In this document: positions 1 to 9,700 of the stretch, in pieces
Layout: every line of letters starts with the position of its first letter
Numbering within the stretch: position 1 is the first letter of the stretch
Assembly: GCF_033042135.1 (NCBI RefSeq)
Contig: NZ_WBXM01000006.1
Location: forward strand, 186,001-250,000
DNA length: 64,000 nt
Direction of reading: 5' to 3'
Origin: Haloechinothrix sp033042135
GTDB taxonomy: Bacteria > Actinomycetota > Actinomycetes > Mycobacteriales > Pseudonocardiaceae
The notes under the pieces: generated by a model
The model's database searches: none
What the model saw: the letters and a program-made list of their open reading frames with translations, nothing else
What the model was told of the DNA's origin: nothing
Made by a program: the position numbers and the translations under genes

Positions 1-238
1 GCAGCAGCTCCCCCTCGTCGACCCGCCGCTTGGGATGCGGTTCGTAGCGCGACGGGTCCACAGCGGCGTGCCGCTCGGCCTCGAGACCGGCGAACAACGT
101 GCCGTCGACCGCCGCGTACACCGCCGAGGGCAGCAACGGGTGGCCGTCGATGACCACCACCTGTGGCTCACGCCCGTGCAGCGACGCCACGACACAGGTA
201 CTCGAGGCGCCGAAATCCACAGCGACCCGCAGGCTCAT
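1..238 (-). CDS. Hsp70-like T7SS-associated protein (N-terminal part only)
   Basis: Only the first 79 residues are in the window; the rest lies before base 1. The N-terminus MSLRVAVDFGASSTCVV is the phosphate-1 loop of an actin/Hsp70-type ATPase (DFGxSxT), followed by VVVIDG and LLPSAVY as in DnaK-like proteins. The start is the ATG at 236-238. It lies 50 bp downstream of eccC on the same strand. In M. tuberculosis ESX-4 an Hsp70-like 'T7SS-associated' gene (Rv3446c) occupies exactly this place next to eccC4, with the small ESX substrates beyond it. The family assignment is good, but the function in secretion is not established and the substrate-binding part cannot be seen. Confidence 0.8.
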   Translation of the reverse strand, partial: MSLRVAVDFGASSTCVVASLHGREPQVVVIDGHPLLPSAVYAAVDGTLFAGLEAERHAAVDPSRYEPHPKRRVDEGELL

Positions 239-288
239 GACCGCACCCTACGCACCACCGACGCTGTCCGTGTGCCGCATGCGCAGGA

Positions 289-3200
289 TCAGTCCGGGTC
301 GATCCACGACACCTGGATGAGCTGCTTGCCGACCTTCCTGCTGATGAACGTCCCGCGCCCGGGGGGCATCGGGGACGGCTTGAGGTTGCCGAGTAGCTGC
401 CCTTCGTCCTTCGAGCCGTTCATGATCAGACCCGGCATAGCCAGCTCCTTCAGCTTACCGAGGACCTGGTCGTACAGCGCACGGCCTGCACCACCGGTAC
501 GGCGGGTGACCACCAGGTGCAACCCGATGTCCTTCGCTTGCGCGAGGAACGGCCCCAGCGGCTGCAGCGGGTTCTTCGACTGGGAGGCCACCAGGTCGTA
601 GTCGTCGACCACCAGGAACAGCTCCGGTCCCTTCCACCACGACCGGTTCTTCAACTGCTCCTGGGTGACGTCCGGGCCGGGGAGCCGCTTGTTCATCGAA
701 CTGGCGACGTCGCTGACGATGCCGTCGAGCTGGTTCGCCGATGCCGCGTAGCTCAGCAGCTGGTCGCCTTCGAGGAAGCCCAGCATCGTGCGGCGGTAAT
801 CGACCAGGATGACAACGGCTTCCTTCGCGGTGTACCGCTCGCTGATTCCCCGTACGATCTGCCGCAGCAGGTTCGTCTTTCCGGACTCGCCATCAGCGAA
901 CGCCAGGAAGTGCGGGTCGGCGTTGAAGTCCAGGTAGACCGGGGCGAGCTCGTCCTCGTTGATCCCGATGGGGATGAGCTTGGAGTCCCGGCGCGAGTCG
1001 GCGGCGAGCACGTCCTCGTACCGCACCACCTCGGGTAGGAGCCGCACGCTCGGTGCCGGGCGCCCCCGCCAGGCTCCCTTGATCCGAGTCACGGCATCGG
1101 CGACACCCTCACCGATGGTGGTGTCGTCGCTGGACCCGTCGATGCGCGGCAGTCCGGCCAGGAAGTGCAGCTTGTCGTGGGTCAGCCCGCGCCCTGGCCG
1201 GTTGGCTGGCACGTTGGCAGCGGTCTTGCGCTCGATATCCGATTCGCCGGGGTCACCGAGTCGGAGCTCGAACCGGGTGCCGAGCATGTCCTTGATCTGC
1301 GGCCGGAAGTCACCCCAGCGATTGGTGGCGATCACCACGTGCACGCCGAACGCGAGTCCCTGCGTGGCCAACCTGGTGATCTGCGGTTCCAGCTCCTCGA
1401 ACTCGTCACGCAACGCTTTCCAGCCGTCCACGATCAGGAATGCGTCACCGAACGCGTCCTGCTCGGAGGTGATCCGGCCCTGGCGCTTCATCGCGCGGAA
1501 GTCACCCATCGAGTCGATGCCGAGCTCACCGAAGCGGCCCTCGCGTTCGGACATCAACGTGGTGAGCTCGGCGACGATGCGTCGCGCCTTGTCCGGTTCC
1601 CGCCGCGCGACCGCCACGCCGCTCATGTGCGGCAGCTCGGACAGCGAGGCCAGCGTGCCACCACCGAGGTCGATGCAGGCGAACTGTGTCTCCTGCGGGG
1701 TGTGTGTCAGCGCCATGGACATGACGAAGGTACGCAACATCATGGACTTGCCCGATTGCGGCCCGCCCACGACGGCCATGTGCCCGGCGCCGCCCGAGAC
1801 GTCCGCCCACAGCAGATCACGGCGCTGCTCGTAGGGCCGGTCCACGATCCCCAGGGGCACCTGGAGCCTGCTGTTGCCGAAGAAGTCCACCGGCGACAGT
1901 CCCCGCTCCTCGGTCGGGTTGAGGTTGGGGAGCAGGGTGTCCAGCGAGTTCGGCTCGTTCAGCGGCGGCAACCACACCTCGTGCGCCGGAGGGCCTTGTC
2001 CAACCAGCCGGTCCACGATCACATCGAGCTCGCTCGGCTCGTTCGACTCGTCGGCCTCGGCCTCCTGCTGCTGTTCCTCTTCCGCTTCCGGTTCCGGTTC
2101 CGGTTCAGGCTGGGCTGGAGGTTCGATGTAGTCGGGCACGAACAGCTTCGGCCGCTTGTCGGCACGCACCCCGGTTGCCGAGGGCCCGGAGGTCTTCATG
2201 CCCGCGGGACGGTAGGGACCCGACACGTAGGCAGCCTGGAAGCGCACCAGGGACTCGGTGTCGTACTTGAGGTAGCCGCCACCGGGGCGAGACGGCAGCT
2301 CGAAGGCGTCAGGGACACCGATCGCCGCGCGGGACTCCGCCGCCGAGAAGGTCTTCAGGCCGATGCGGTACGACAGGTGCGAATCCAGCCCGCGCAGCTT
2401 GCCCTCCTCAAGCCGCTGCGAGGCCAGCAGCATGTGCATCTGCAGGGATCGGCCGAGCCTGCCGATCGCGACGAACAGGTCGATGAAGTCCGGCTGCGCA
2501 GACAGCAGCTCGGAGAACTCGTCGACCACGATGAACAGCGCGGGCATGGGATCCAGGTCGGCGCCATTCTCCCGAGCCTTCTGGTACTCCCACACGTTCT
2601 TGAAGTTGCCGCCGTTCTTCAACGCCTCCTGCCGCCGGTTCATCTCACCGGCCAGCGCGTCCTTCATACGATCGACCAACGTGACCTCGTCGGCCAGGTT
2701 GGTGATCACGGCGGAAACGTGTGGCGCCTTCTCCAGCCCGAGGAACGTCGCCCCGCCCTTGAAGTCGACGAGCACGAAGTTCAGCACCGTAGACGAGTGC
2801 GTGGCCAGCATGCCGAGCACGAGCGTACGGAGGAACTCCGACTTCCCGGATCCGGTGGCGCCGACACACAGCCCGTGTGGACCCATCCCCTCGAGCGCCG
2901 CCTCCTTAATGTCCAGCTCGACAGGCTGGCCCTGCTCACCGATACCGAACGGCACCCGGTACCTGTCGCGGATCGGGCGGGGACGCCACGCCTGCTGAAT
3001 GTCGAAGGTCATCGGATCACCGGGGATGCCGAGCAGCTCGAGGAAGCCGGGCGCCGATGCCAGCGGCGACTCCTCTTCCTCGTCACCCGTCTGCGTGGTG
3101 CTGATCCGATACGGCGCGAGCTTGCGTGCCAGCGACTCTGCCTCGACGAGGCTCAGCATGTCGATGCTGCCGAACCACTCGATGCCGCCCGCGTTCTCCG

Positions 3201-4320
3201 CACCGAGGTTGTCCTTCTCGGCGATGAACCGCATTCCACGACGCGCCGAGAGCCGTTCGAGCTGCCCGGACACATCGATGACGGTCACCCCAGAGATGCC
3301 CTCCTCGAGGACGATCCGCTCTTCCTTGGTGAGGTCGGCCTCCTCCACGATGATCACGATGTGCGGGCCGTCGGCGTAAGGCGTCTTCCTAGTGAACCGC
3401 GGCCGTGGCGCGAGCTCGTCGGCCAGCCAGCTCTCGATCTCCTCGAGCGAGTTGGACATCATACGGAGCTGACCGATGCCGTCGGTCATCGTCGGGTGCT
3501 GCGCGTGCGGCAGCCACTTGACCCATTCCCAGTACTGCTTCGCCCGGCCGGCACTGGCCACCGCCACGAGCACGTCCTCCGGGCTGTGCAGCGTGACGAT
3601 CTGGCCGAGGAGGGCGCGCACGAACGCCCGGGCGTCCTCCCTCTCGCCCTGCACGGTCACCGAGGCGAACCCCCGGAAGTTCACCTGTGTGGGCAGGTCA
3701 CGCACCATCGAGTTGGAGCGGGTGAACCGGCGCAGCGCCAGTGTGGAGATGGGCTCGAGCTCATCAACGGGACCGGTCTGGGGAGGAACGAGGCGGGTGG
3801 CCAGCCGTTGCGACCCGCGCCCCACCCGCAGGTGCATGAAGTCCTTGTCGCCTGCCCTGCGTTCCCACATGCGGCGGCTGGTCGCGATGGACAGCAACGT
3901 CTCCGGATCGGGATGCGCCCACTCCAGCGCGGCCCGCTGCTCGATCATCACGTTGCGGGTCCGCTCCCGCATCTGACCGAGGTACCGCAGGTAGTCCTTG
4001 CGGTCCTCGTTCATCTCGGCCTTCTTCTGGTTACCCCCACGATTACCGCCGAAGAACATCGCCGCCATCGACAGCATCATCATCAGCGGCATCATCAGGA
4101 ACAGCGGGCTGCGAAAGCCACCACCCGAGTCACGCATGGCGGTGAACATGAACGCCACCATGCCGAGCATCGCGACGATCATGACCACGGGCATGAGCTT
4201 CATCAGGATGTTGCCCGGGATCTGGCGCGGGATCTCCGGCGGCGGCTCGAGGTGAATCTCCCCGCCCGGCATCCGCGGCGCGGGCAGCCTTGGCGATCGC
4301 TTGAACTTCAGCGTGCTCAC
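289..4320 (-). CDS. eccC: Type VII secretion FtsK/SpoIIIE-type ATPase EccC (fused Ca+Cb form)
   Basis: Motor ATPase of the T7SS inner-membrane complex, which recognises WXG100-type substrates. The 1343 residues contain two membrane segments (about 37-60 and 71-91) and three ATPase domains. Walker A motifs are GATGSGKS (487-494), GGPQSGKS (852-859) and ADGESGKT (1142-1149); Walker B segments are LFIVVDE (~600), FLIVD (~965) and LFLVVDD (~1240). A Pro/Glu/Gln-rich linker (~736-760) joins domains 1 and 2, the point where ESX-1 EccC is split in two proteins, so this is the single-chain form. The start is GTG with an AGAGGGG box upstream; the N-terminus (MSTLKFKRSPR...EIHLEPPPEIPR) is family-typical. 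It is divergent from eccD, as eccC4/eccD4 are in M. tuberculosis. Confidence 0.97.
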   Translation of the reverse strand: MSTLKFKRSPRLPAPRMPGGEIHLEPPPEIPRQIPGNILMKLMPVVMIVAMLGMVAFMFTAMRDSGGGFRSPLFLMMPLMMMLSMAAMFFGGNRGGNQKKAEMNEDRKDYLRYLGQMRERTRNVMIEQRAALEWAHPDPETLLSIATSRRMWERRAGDKDFMHLRVGRGSQRLATRLVPPQTGPVDELEPISTLALRRFTRSNSMVRDLPTQVNFRGFASVTVQGEREDARAFVRALLGQIVTLHSPEDVLVAVASAGRAKQYWEWVKWLPHAQHPTMTDGIGQLRMMSNSLEEIESWLADELAPRPRFTRKTPYADGPHIVIIVEEADLTKEERIVLEEGISGVTVIDVSGQLERLSARRGMRFIAEKDNLGAENAGGIEWFGSIDMLSLVEAESLARKLAPYRISTTQTGDEEEESPLASAPGFLELLGIPGDPMTFDIQQAWRPRPIRDRYRVPFGIGEQGQPVELDIKEAALEGMGPHGLCVGATGSGKSEFLRTLVLGMLATHSSTVLNFVLVDFKGGATFLGLEKAPHVSAVITNLADEVTLVDRMKDALAGEMNRRQEALKNGGNFKNVWEYQKARENGADLDPMPALFIVVDEFSELLSAQPDFIDLFVAIGRLGRSLQMHMLLASQRLEEGKLRGLDSHLSYRIGLKTFSAAESRAAIGVPDAFELPSRPGGGYLKYDTESLVRFQAAYVSGPYRPAGMKTSGPSATGVRADKRPKLFVPDYIEPPAQPEPEPEPEAEEEQQQEAEADESNEPSELDVIVDRLVGQGPPAHEVWLPPLNEPNSLDTLLPNLNPTEERGLSPVDFFGNSRLQVPLGIVDRPYEQRRDLLWADVSGGAGHMAVVGGPQSGKSMMLRTFVMSMALTHTPQETQFACIDLGGGTLASLSELPHMSGVAVARREPDKARRIVAELTTLMSEREGRFGELGIDSMGDFRAMKRQGRITSEQDAFGDAFLIVDGWKALRDEFEELEPQITRLATQGLAFGVHVVIATNRWGDFRPQIKDMLGTRFELRLGDPGESDIERKTAANVPANRPGRGLTHDKLHFLAGLPRIDGSSDDTTIGEGVADAVTRIKGAWRGRPAPSVRLLPEVVRYEDVLAADSRRDSKLIPIGINEDELAPVYLDFNADPHFLAFADGESGKTNLLRQIVRGISERYTAKEAVVILVDYRRTMLGFLEGDQLLSYAASANQLDGIVSDVASSMNKRLPGPDVTQEQLKNRSWWKGPELFLVVDDYDLVASQSKNPLQPLGPFLAQAKDIGLHLVVTRRTGGAGRALYDQVLGKLKELAMPGLIMNGSKDEGQLLGNLKPSPMPPGRGTFISRKVGKQLIQVSWIDPD

Positions 4321-4686
4321 CGGATGAAACCCCTCTTCGACCTCAGCATGACAGCCCGCATCGTGATCGGGTCGTCAGACTAACCGACCGCGCGTCCACC
4401 GACGGCGCCCACGGTAGTCAAGCATGACCGCCGGGGGTAGCACACCCGGAATCGCCCAATCAGTCCCGAACGCGGGCCCGCGCGCAGGCGACGAACTTCC
4501 GTAACTGCGAGCGAACCGGCCCCGCCATCCGGTATATGTCACCCGGCAGCGTGCTCGGCACCGGATCGCCCGCCACCGGCTGCGGCGCCCGCGGGAACCG
4601 GTTACCGTGCCTGCGCTGTGTCGGCACAGAGGGTTCCGGTAAGTTTCGACACGCAGCATGCTCACGCGTTCAGGGGGCGGATACCA
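4321..4686. other. Divergent eccC / eccD intergenic region
   Basis: These 366 bp separate the two divergent halves of the T7SS locus and must hold promoters for both. I see no convincing -35/-10 pair and no coding sequence. The AGGGGG box at about 4673-4678 serves as the eccD ribosome binding site. Confidence 0.5.
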
Positions 4687-6090
4687 GTGGCTACCGGCAC
4701 GACGGTTTTCAGCCGGGTAACGATTGTGGCACCGAGGACGCGCATCGACGTCGCGTTGCCATCCGATGTGGCGGTGGCGGATCTCGTGCCACTCGTGGTC
4801 GATATGGCCAACGAGCGCACACCCGACGGTGGTTCACGTCACGGCGGCTGGGTACTCGCCAAGCTCGGCGACGCACCCCTCGATCCGAGCCGCACGCTCG
4901 CCTCGCTCGGGATCGTCGACGGTGAGCTGCTGCAGCTACGCAAGCGCAGCGAGAATCCCCCGCCGCCGCTGTTCGACGACGTGGTGGACGCGATCGCCGA
5001 GACCGATCCCGACAACTTCCGGCCGTGGACCCCCGACACCGCCCGGCGCGCGGGCCACATCGCTGGCACGCTCGCACTGCTGGCCGCCGCCGTGGCACTG
5101 TTCGCGGGCGGAGCGATGTTCGGCGGTGGTCACCTGGTTCCCGCCATCGTCGGCGGGGTGGCCGCGGTCGCCTGCCTCGCGCTGGGTTCGGTGCTGGCCA
5201 AGGTCTACGAGGCGGAAGCCACCGGTGTGGTGATCGCGGCGGCCGGGGCATTACCGATGGCTTTCGTCTGCGGCTTCTACGCGGTGCCCGGCGTATCGGT
5301 CCGTGCCAACCTGTTACTCGCCAGCGTGCTGGTGGTGATCGTGGCCGCCGCGGCGATCATGCTGATCGGCGCAGGCCTGGCCGTGTTCGTCGCAGCGGCC
5401 ACGACCGCAGCCATCGGCGCCGTTACCTTCACGTTCGCGGTGTTCATCGCCCACCCCCCGGACGGTCTCGCCGCAGGGGCCACCGCTGTCGCCCTCGGGC
5501 TGATCTCGGTGCTACCCAGGGCCACGATATGGCTGGCCAAGCTACCGCTGCCGCATGTGCCCAGCACCGCAGAGGAGCTCAAGCAGGACACCGGCATGTC
5601 CGATTTCGGGGCGATCGAACAGCGCACCAGCATCGCGCACGAGCACATGACCGGCCTGCTCATCGGCTGCGGTGCCGCGGTGGCCGCCGGTGCGATCGTG
5701 TCGGCCTCGGACGGGAACGTCTTCGGCATCATCCTGGCGATCACCGCCACGGTGGCGCTGCTGCTCCGCTCGCGCACCTACGCCAACGGAACGCAGGCCG
5801 TCGCGCTGCTGACCACGGGCATCGCCTCCGGAGCGGGCCTGCTGCTCGCATGGTTGTGGGTGTCCGACCCCACCGCGCGGACCGCGTGGGTGTTCAGCGC
5901 GCTCGTCCTCATCGCGGCGGGAGCGCTGGTGCTCGGCGTGATCTTCCCCCAGCAGCGGTTCTCCCCGCCGATGCGCCGGAGCGTGGAGATCTTCGAGGCG
6001 ATCTGCATCGCCGCCGTTCTGCCGCTGGCGCTCGGCGTGATGGGACTGTACGGACACCTGCGCGTCGTCGGTTCCGGCATCCTCGGATAA
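4687..6090 (+). CDS. eccD: Type VII secretion integral membrane protein EccD
   Basis: Polytopic core component of the T7SS membrane complex. An N-terminal ubiquitin-like domain (roughly residues 1-85, VFSRVTIVAPRTRIDVALP...) is followed by eleven hydrophobic segments that I can count, ending LPLALGVMGLYGHLR near the C-terminus. The chosen start is GTG 4687, preceded by AGGGGGC at proper spacing; an upstream in-frame ATG at 4618 lacks such a site and would add 23 residues not typical of the family. The result is 467 residues. The gene ends 15 bp before mycP, so the two are probably co-transcribed, as eccD4-mycP4 are in mycobacteria. Confidence 0.95.
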   Translation: MATGTTVFSRVTIVAPRTRIDVALPSDVAVADLVPLVVDMANERTPDGGSRHGGWVLAKLGDAPLDPSRTLASLGIVDGELLQLRKRSENPPPPLFDDVVDAIAETDPDNFRPWTPDTARRAGHIAGTLALLAAAVALFAGGAMFGGGHLVPAIVGGVAAVACLALGSVLAKVYEAEATGVVIAAAGALPMAFVCGFYAVPGVSVRANLLLASVLVVIVAAAAIMLIGAGLAVFVAAATTAAIGAVTFTFAVFIAHPPDGLAAGATAVALGLISVLPRATIWLAKLPLPHVPSTAEELKQDTGMSDFGAIEQRTSIAHEHMTGLLIGCGAAVAAGAIVSASDGNVFGIILAITATVALLLRSRTYANGTQAVALLTTGIASGAGLLLAWLWVSDPTARTAWVFSALVLIAAGALVLGVIFPQQRFSPPMRRSVEIFEAICIAAVLPLALGVMGLYGHLRVVGSGILG

Positions 6091-6105
6091 GGCGAGGGTT
6101 GTTCG

Positions 6106-7815
6106 ATGCACACGCTCAGGCACCTCACGCTCCGGACCACCGGCCGCCGCGCCACCCGCGATGGCCAGTACGAAGGGCGGTGGGCAGCCCGAGCACACAC
6201 CCGCGAGGGAGCCGCGGCCCGCTCGCCGCACAAGCGAACCACGCGGGCTGGCGCCATGCTGGTCGCCACCACGCTCGGACTGCTGACCGCGGCCATGCCG
6301 CCGCTGCTGTCGGCTTCGGCTACCGCGGTAGCGGACGAACGCCCGGAATGGGCGCCGCCCCCACCGAGCGGTTCGCCTCCGGACGACAACAACGGCGAGC
6401 CGGACCAGCGGTACACCCAGCGGCAGGAATGCGTCGAGCGGGCTGAGCTGGACGACGACGTCTCGCTGCCCAACATCCCGTGGGGGCAGATGCACCTGCG
6501 CATCGACGACGTGCACTCCTACGTCAAGCAACATGCCGACTCGATCGGCGACGGCATGGGCGTCGCCGTGATCGACACCGGCGTCACCGAGCATCCCTAC
6601 CTCGACGGGCGGGTACACGACGGGGGTGATTACGTCCTCGGCGAGGACGGCCTGCACGACTGCGACGGGCACGGAACTCAGGTCGCGGGCATCATCGCCG
6701 CCGACCCTGACGATCCCAATATCGGCTTCACCGGGGTAGCTCCGGACGCCGAGATCGTGTCCATCCGCCAGTCCAGCCAGAACTACTCCCCCGAGACGGA
6801 AGACGAAGCCGAGCAGCGCAGGCTACGAGAGGAAGCCGAAGAGGACGACGACAACGGCGACGAGGACAACGGCGACACCGAACCGGACGCCGTCTCGCCG
6901 GGAACCGTACCGTCACAGGACGACGGTGCGCCTCGGGTACTCGGCGAGGAAGGCGCGGGCGACTTGCGCACGCTGGCGCAGGCGGTCCGGCGCGCCGCGG
7001 ACACCGACGGCGTCGAGGTCATCAACATGTCGGTCGACAACTGCCGCAGCGCCGACGGACCCGAGATCACCAGCAAGGAACGGGAGCTGCAGGCGGCGGT
7101 GCGCTACGCGGTGGACAACGACATCGTTGTCGTAGCCGCCGCGGGCAACGTGTCCGAAGCCTGCGAGCAGAACGATCAACCGAACCCGCTCGCGCCGCGC
7201 ACGATCGTTTCCCCACCCTGGTTCTCGGAGGACCTGCTCGCCGTAGCGGCGATCGACCGGACGGGTGGTGTCGCACAGTTCAGCATGAACGGACCGTGGG
7301 TGAGCGTCGCCGCCCCCGGCACCGAGATCATCTCGCTCGACCCGGCCGAGGGTGCCGAGCACCTCGCCAACCTGACCATCGAGGGCGGCGAGGCAGTCGA
7401 GTTGCAGGGCACGAGCTTCGCCGCGCCCTACGTCGCCGGGCTCGCCGTGCTGGTCCGACAGATGCATCCGGACCTCGACGCCAGGGAAGTGATGCACCGG
7501 ATCAAGCACACAGCACAGCATCCCGGCGCCCACGACGGGCACGATCAGTTCATCGGCCACGGGGTCGTCAACCCGATGGCCGCACTGACCGCCACCGTTC
7601 CGGAGGAGGAAGGCATCACCCCCGCCTCCGACGTCGAGCTTGCCTCCGACGTCCCACAGCCGGGTGGTCCGCACCCGATGGCTGTCACCGTGGCGCTGTC
7701 GGGTTCAGCCGGTGCGCTTGCCGCACTCGGCATCACGTTGTTCGTGGTGCACACGGTACGGCGCAGCCGAGCGAAAAACGCCAGCGCCACAGCAGGCGAG
7801 GTCGGCTCCGGCTGA
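6106..7815 (+). CDS. mycP: Mycosin, T7SS membrane-anchored subtilisin-like serine protease
   Basis: S8-family protease needed for stability of the T7SS complex. The catalytic triad is visible as Asp157 (VAVIDTGV), His189 (DCDGHGTQVAG) and Ser437 (LQGTSFAAPYVAG), with oxyanion Asn348 (VVAAAGN). A hydrophobic segment (~50-75) acts as signal sequence after an unusually long basic N-terminus, and a C-terminal transmembrane helix (~525-550) is followed by RRSRAK. Between the His and Asn motifs lies a strongly acidic loop (~226-285, rich in D/E/N), longer than in most subtilisins. Start ATG 6106 has GAGGG upstream; ATG 6256, directly before the hydrophobic stretch, is the alternative. The gene is convergent with eccB. 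Confidence 0.95.
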   Translation: MHTLRHLTLRTTGRRATRDGQYEGRWAARAHTREGAAARSPHKRTTRAGAMLVATTLGLLTAAMPPLLSASATAVADERPEWAPPPPSGSPPDDNNGEPDQRYTQRQECVERAELDDDVSLPNIPWGQMHLRIDDVHSYVKQHADSIGDGMGVAVIDTGVTEHPYLDGRVHDGGDYVLGEDGLHDCDGHGTQVAGIIAADPDDPNIGFTGVAPDAEIVSIRQSSQNYSPETEDEAEQRRLREEAEEDDDNGDEDNGDTEPDAVSPGTVPSQDDGAPRVLGEEGAGDLRTLAQAVRRAADTDGVEVINMSVDNCRSADGPEITSKERELQAAVRYAVDNDIVVVAAAGNVSEACEQNDQPNPLAPRTIVSPPWFSEDLLAVAAIDRTGGVAQFSMNGPWVSVAAPGTEIISLDPAEGAEHLANLTIEGGEAVELQGTSFAAPYVAGLAVLVRQMHPDLDAREVMHRIKHTAQHPGAHDGHDQFIGHGVVNPMAALTATVPEEEGITPASDVELASDVPQPGGPHPMAVTVALSGSAGALAALGITLFVVHTVRRSRAKNASATAGEVGSG

Positions 7816-7930
7816 ACTACGGCAGCGGCGATCGGCTTCGGCAGGCGGGGCAGCGTCACTGCGCGCCATCGTGGCACGCAGGCGCCCCTGCCGCTGCCTG
7901 CCCTCACGGCCTCGGTTCTCGTCGGTGGCC

Positions 7931-9547
7931 TCAGCCCTCGTCGCCGTCGGCGTCGTAGTAGCCGGAGTCAGGGTCGAGTCGCACGGAGTCGAACGTACGC
8001 ATGGCATCCTGGGGGTTCAGCGACGAGCCGGTCGGCAGCAGCCGCACGATCGCATCGGGCGCGGGCCGTTGCTCCGGCACCCCGAGATGCGCCGCGGTCT
8101 CCTGATCCGGGATGCCGTAACGCAGCCCGCGATCGGAGATCAGGTAGATCGGGCCGCTGTCGAAGGAATGCCGCGACGTCGCCGCACGCACCGGCGCGGC
8201 GTTGCCCGGCGGCATGAAGAACCCGTCCAGCCGGACACCGTCCGGGCTGGCCTGGCCCACCTCGAGCATGCGCATCGGTGTGCCGTCCTCGTCCTCCGGC
8301 AGCGGCATCTCGTTGCCGACATAGACGGCCGTGCGCTCGTCTACGTCGTCACCGTCACCCCGCAGGGTCCATCCGAGGCACATGGTGGAATGTCCCTGGA
8401 ACGGGTCGAGCACCGTCGGAACCTCACCGGGGTAATCCTCCACGTCGAGGTAGCCCTCATAGTCGTCGGAGACGGTCGACACCTGAGCTGCCCGCTCGGG
8501 CATGATCGCCGGGACGGGGTCGGGATCGGTTTCCTCGGCGAAGCGGATCATGTCCGCCACCGCTTCGGAGACCGGCTGCCTGCCTTCCGGGAGCAGCACG
8601 TTGTACTCGGTGGTCTCGGCGCGATGCACGGCGAACACATCACCCACGCGCAGGTCCTCGATGTTGTACTCGCTCTCCTCGCCGTGCTCCGGGACGCTCG
8701 GCGCCTCCAGCGCGCTCACCTCGGGAATCGCGTTGAGCACGCCCATCGACATGCTGCGCGGCTCGTGCCCTGACAGCTGCAGCGCCGTCGTGACAGAAGG
8801 CTGGTCGAGGTCCACCCGCGCGCGCACCATGTCCGACGGGCGGTTCGGATCCTCCTCCGGCCGGTAGATCAGGTAATCGTTGCCGTCGTCGCCAGCAGCG
8901 AGGATCGCCTCGTCCCCACCGAGCTCGGTGCCGAGCTCGCTCACCCCCGCGAGCACGGCCGTCTCACGCTCGGCCTGTTCTCGTGCCTCAGCCTCGGTCA
9001 GGTCGTCCCGGAAGTCGATGTTGTCGCACACCGCCCAGTGATCGGAGACGATCTGGTCCTCCTCGGGGATCAGCGGCGGCCCGTCCGGGATCCCGTGCAT
9101 CCGGCCGCGCTCGATACCCTCCAGACGGTCGTCCGGCACCACCTCCGGCTCCACCGCCTCGATCCCGCCGCCGTCACCGCCTGCTTCCTCCTCGTCCCCC
9201 TGCTGGCGCGCCATCAACACCAGCCGAGCCGAGGCAAGGTTGAAGGTGGGCGTCAGCTGTGCCGGATCCTCCTCGGTCGCCGGGGTCTTGACGTAGACCT
9301 GGCCGGATTCCTGGCCGATGACGATGCCCTCGTTGGGTGGCTGCGGCGCGGGCCGCAGGATGCCGAAGATGAGGAACCCGAGCAGGCCGATTGCGGCGAT
9401 CACCACGCCAACGCCGGTGGCGCGGTTGTGCGTGCGCAGCGGATCGTGCAGCATCACTGCGTCCCTGCGCACCAGCGCCGACTGCATCCGGCGCAACACG
9501 AAGCGGTAAGCCTGGACCTGAGACTTCGTCGTCGGATTCGATGGCAT
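7931..9547 (-). CDS. eccB: Type VII secretion membrane/periplasmic protein EccB
   Basis: Single-pass T7SS core protein of 538 residues. The cytoplasmic N-terminus (MPSNPTTKSQVQAYRFVLRR) and one transmembrane helix (~45-66, VGVVIAAIGLLGFLIFGIL) are followed by a large extracytoplasmic domain. Two cysteines there (HWAVCDNIDF and TMCLGWTL) match the conserved disulfide pair of EccB proteins. It is transcribed away from eccE, and its 3' end faces mycP across 115 bp. The same orientation of eccD, mycP and eccB occurs in ESX-4 of M. tuberculosis. Confidence 0.95.
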   Translation of the reverse strand: MPSNPTTKSQVQAYRFVLRRMQSALVRRDAVMLHDPLRTHNRATGVGVVIAAIGLLGFLIFGILRPAPQPPNEGIVIGQESGQVYVKTPATEEDPAQLTPTFNLASARLVLMARQQGDEEEAGGDGGGIEAVEPEVVPDDRLEGIERGRMHGIPDGPPLIPEEDQIVSDHWAVCDNIDFRDDLTEAEAREQAERETAVLAGVSELGTELGGDEAILAAGDDGNDYLIYRPEEDPNRPSDMVRARVDLDQPSVTTALQLSGHEPRSMSMGVLNAIPEVSALEAPSVPEHGEESEYNIEDLRVGDVFAVHRAETTEYNVLLPEGRQPVSEAVADMIRFAEETDPDPVPAIMPERAAQVSTVSDDYEGYLDVEDYPGEVPTVLDPFQGHSTMCLGWTLRGDGDDVDERTAVYVGNEMPLPEDEDGTPMRMLEVGQASPDGVRLDGFFMPPGNAAPVRAATSRHSFDSGPIYLISDRGLRYGIPDQETAAHLGVPEQRPAPDAIVRLLPTGSSLNPQDAMRTFDSVRLDPDSGYYDADGDEG

Positions 9548-9700
9548 TACGGACCCACAGCCCTCCCAGTCGGGGTACGGTACCGCAGGATAGCCGCAAG
9601 CGGACCGTCAGTGTTGCTTTCTACCAATGAGCGATAGTCTGCACACTCGCGGGGCCAGTACGTGTCGGCCGTACACGACGAGGGGAAAGAGATCGAGCGG

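Noticed and set aside
1165..4383. A 1072-codon open frame on the plus strand opposite eccC
   Set aside because: It is the antisense of a clear EccC, its translation is rich in Arg, His and Leu without any domain, and long antisense frames are usual in G+C-rich genes.
7816..7930. Terminator between mycP and eccB
   Set aside because: GGCAGCGGC (7821-7829) and GCCGCTGCC (7890-7898) can pair, but the 60-nt gap and mismatched alternatives make the call too weak.
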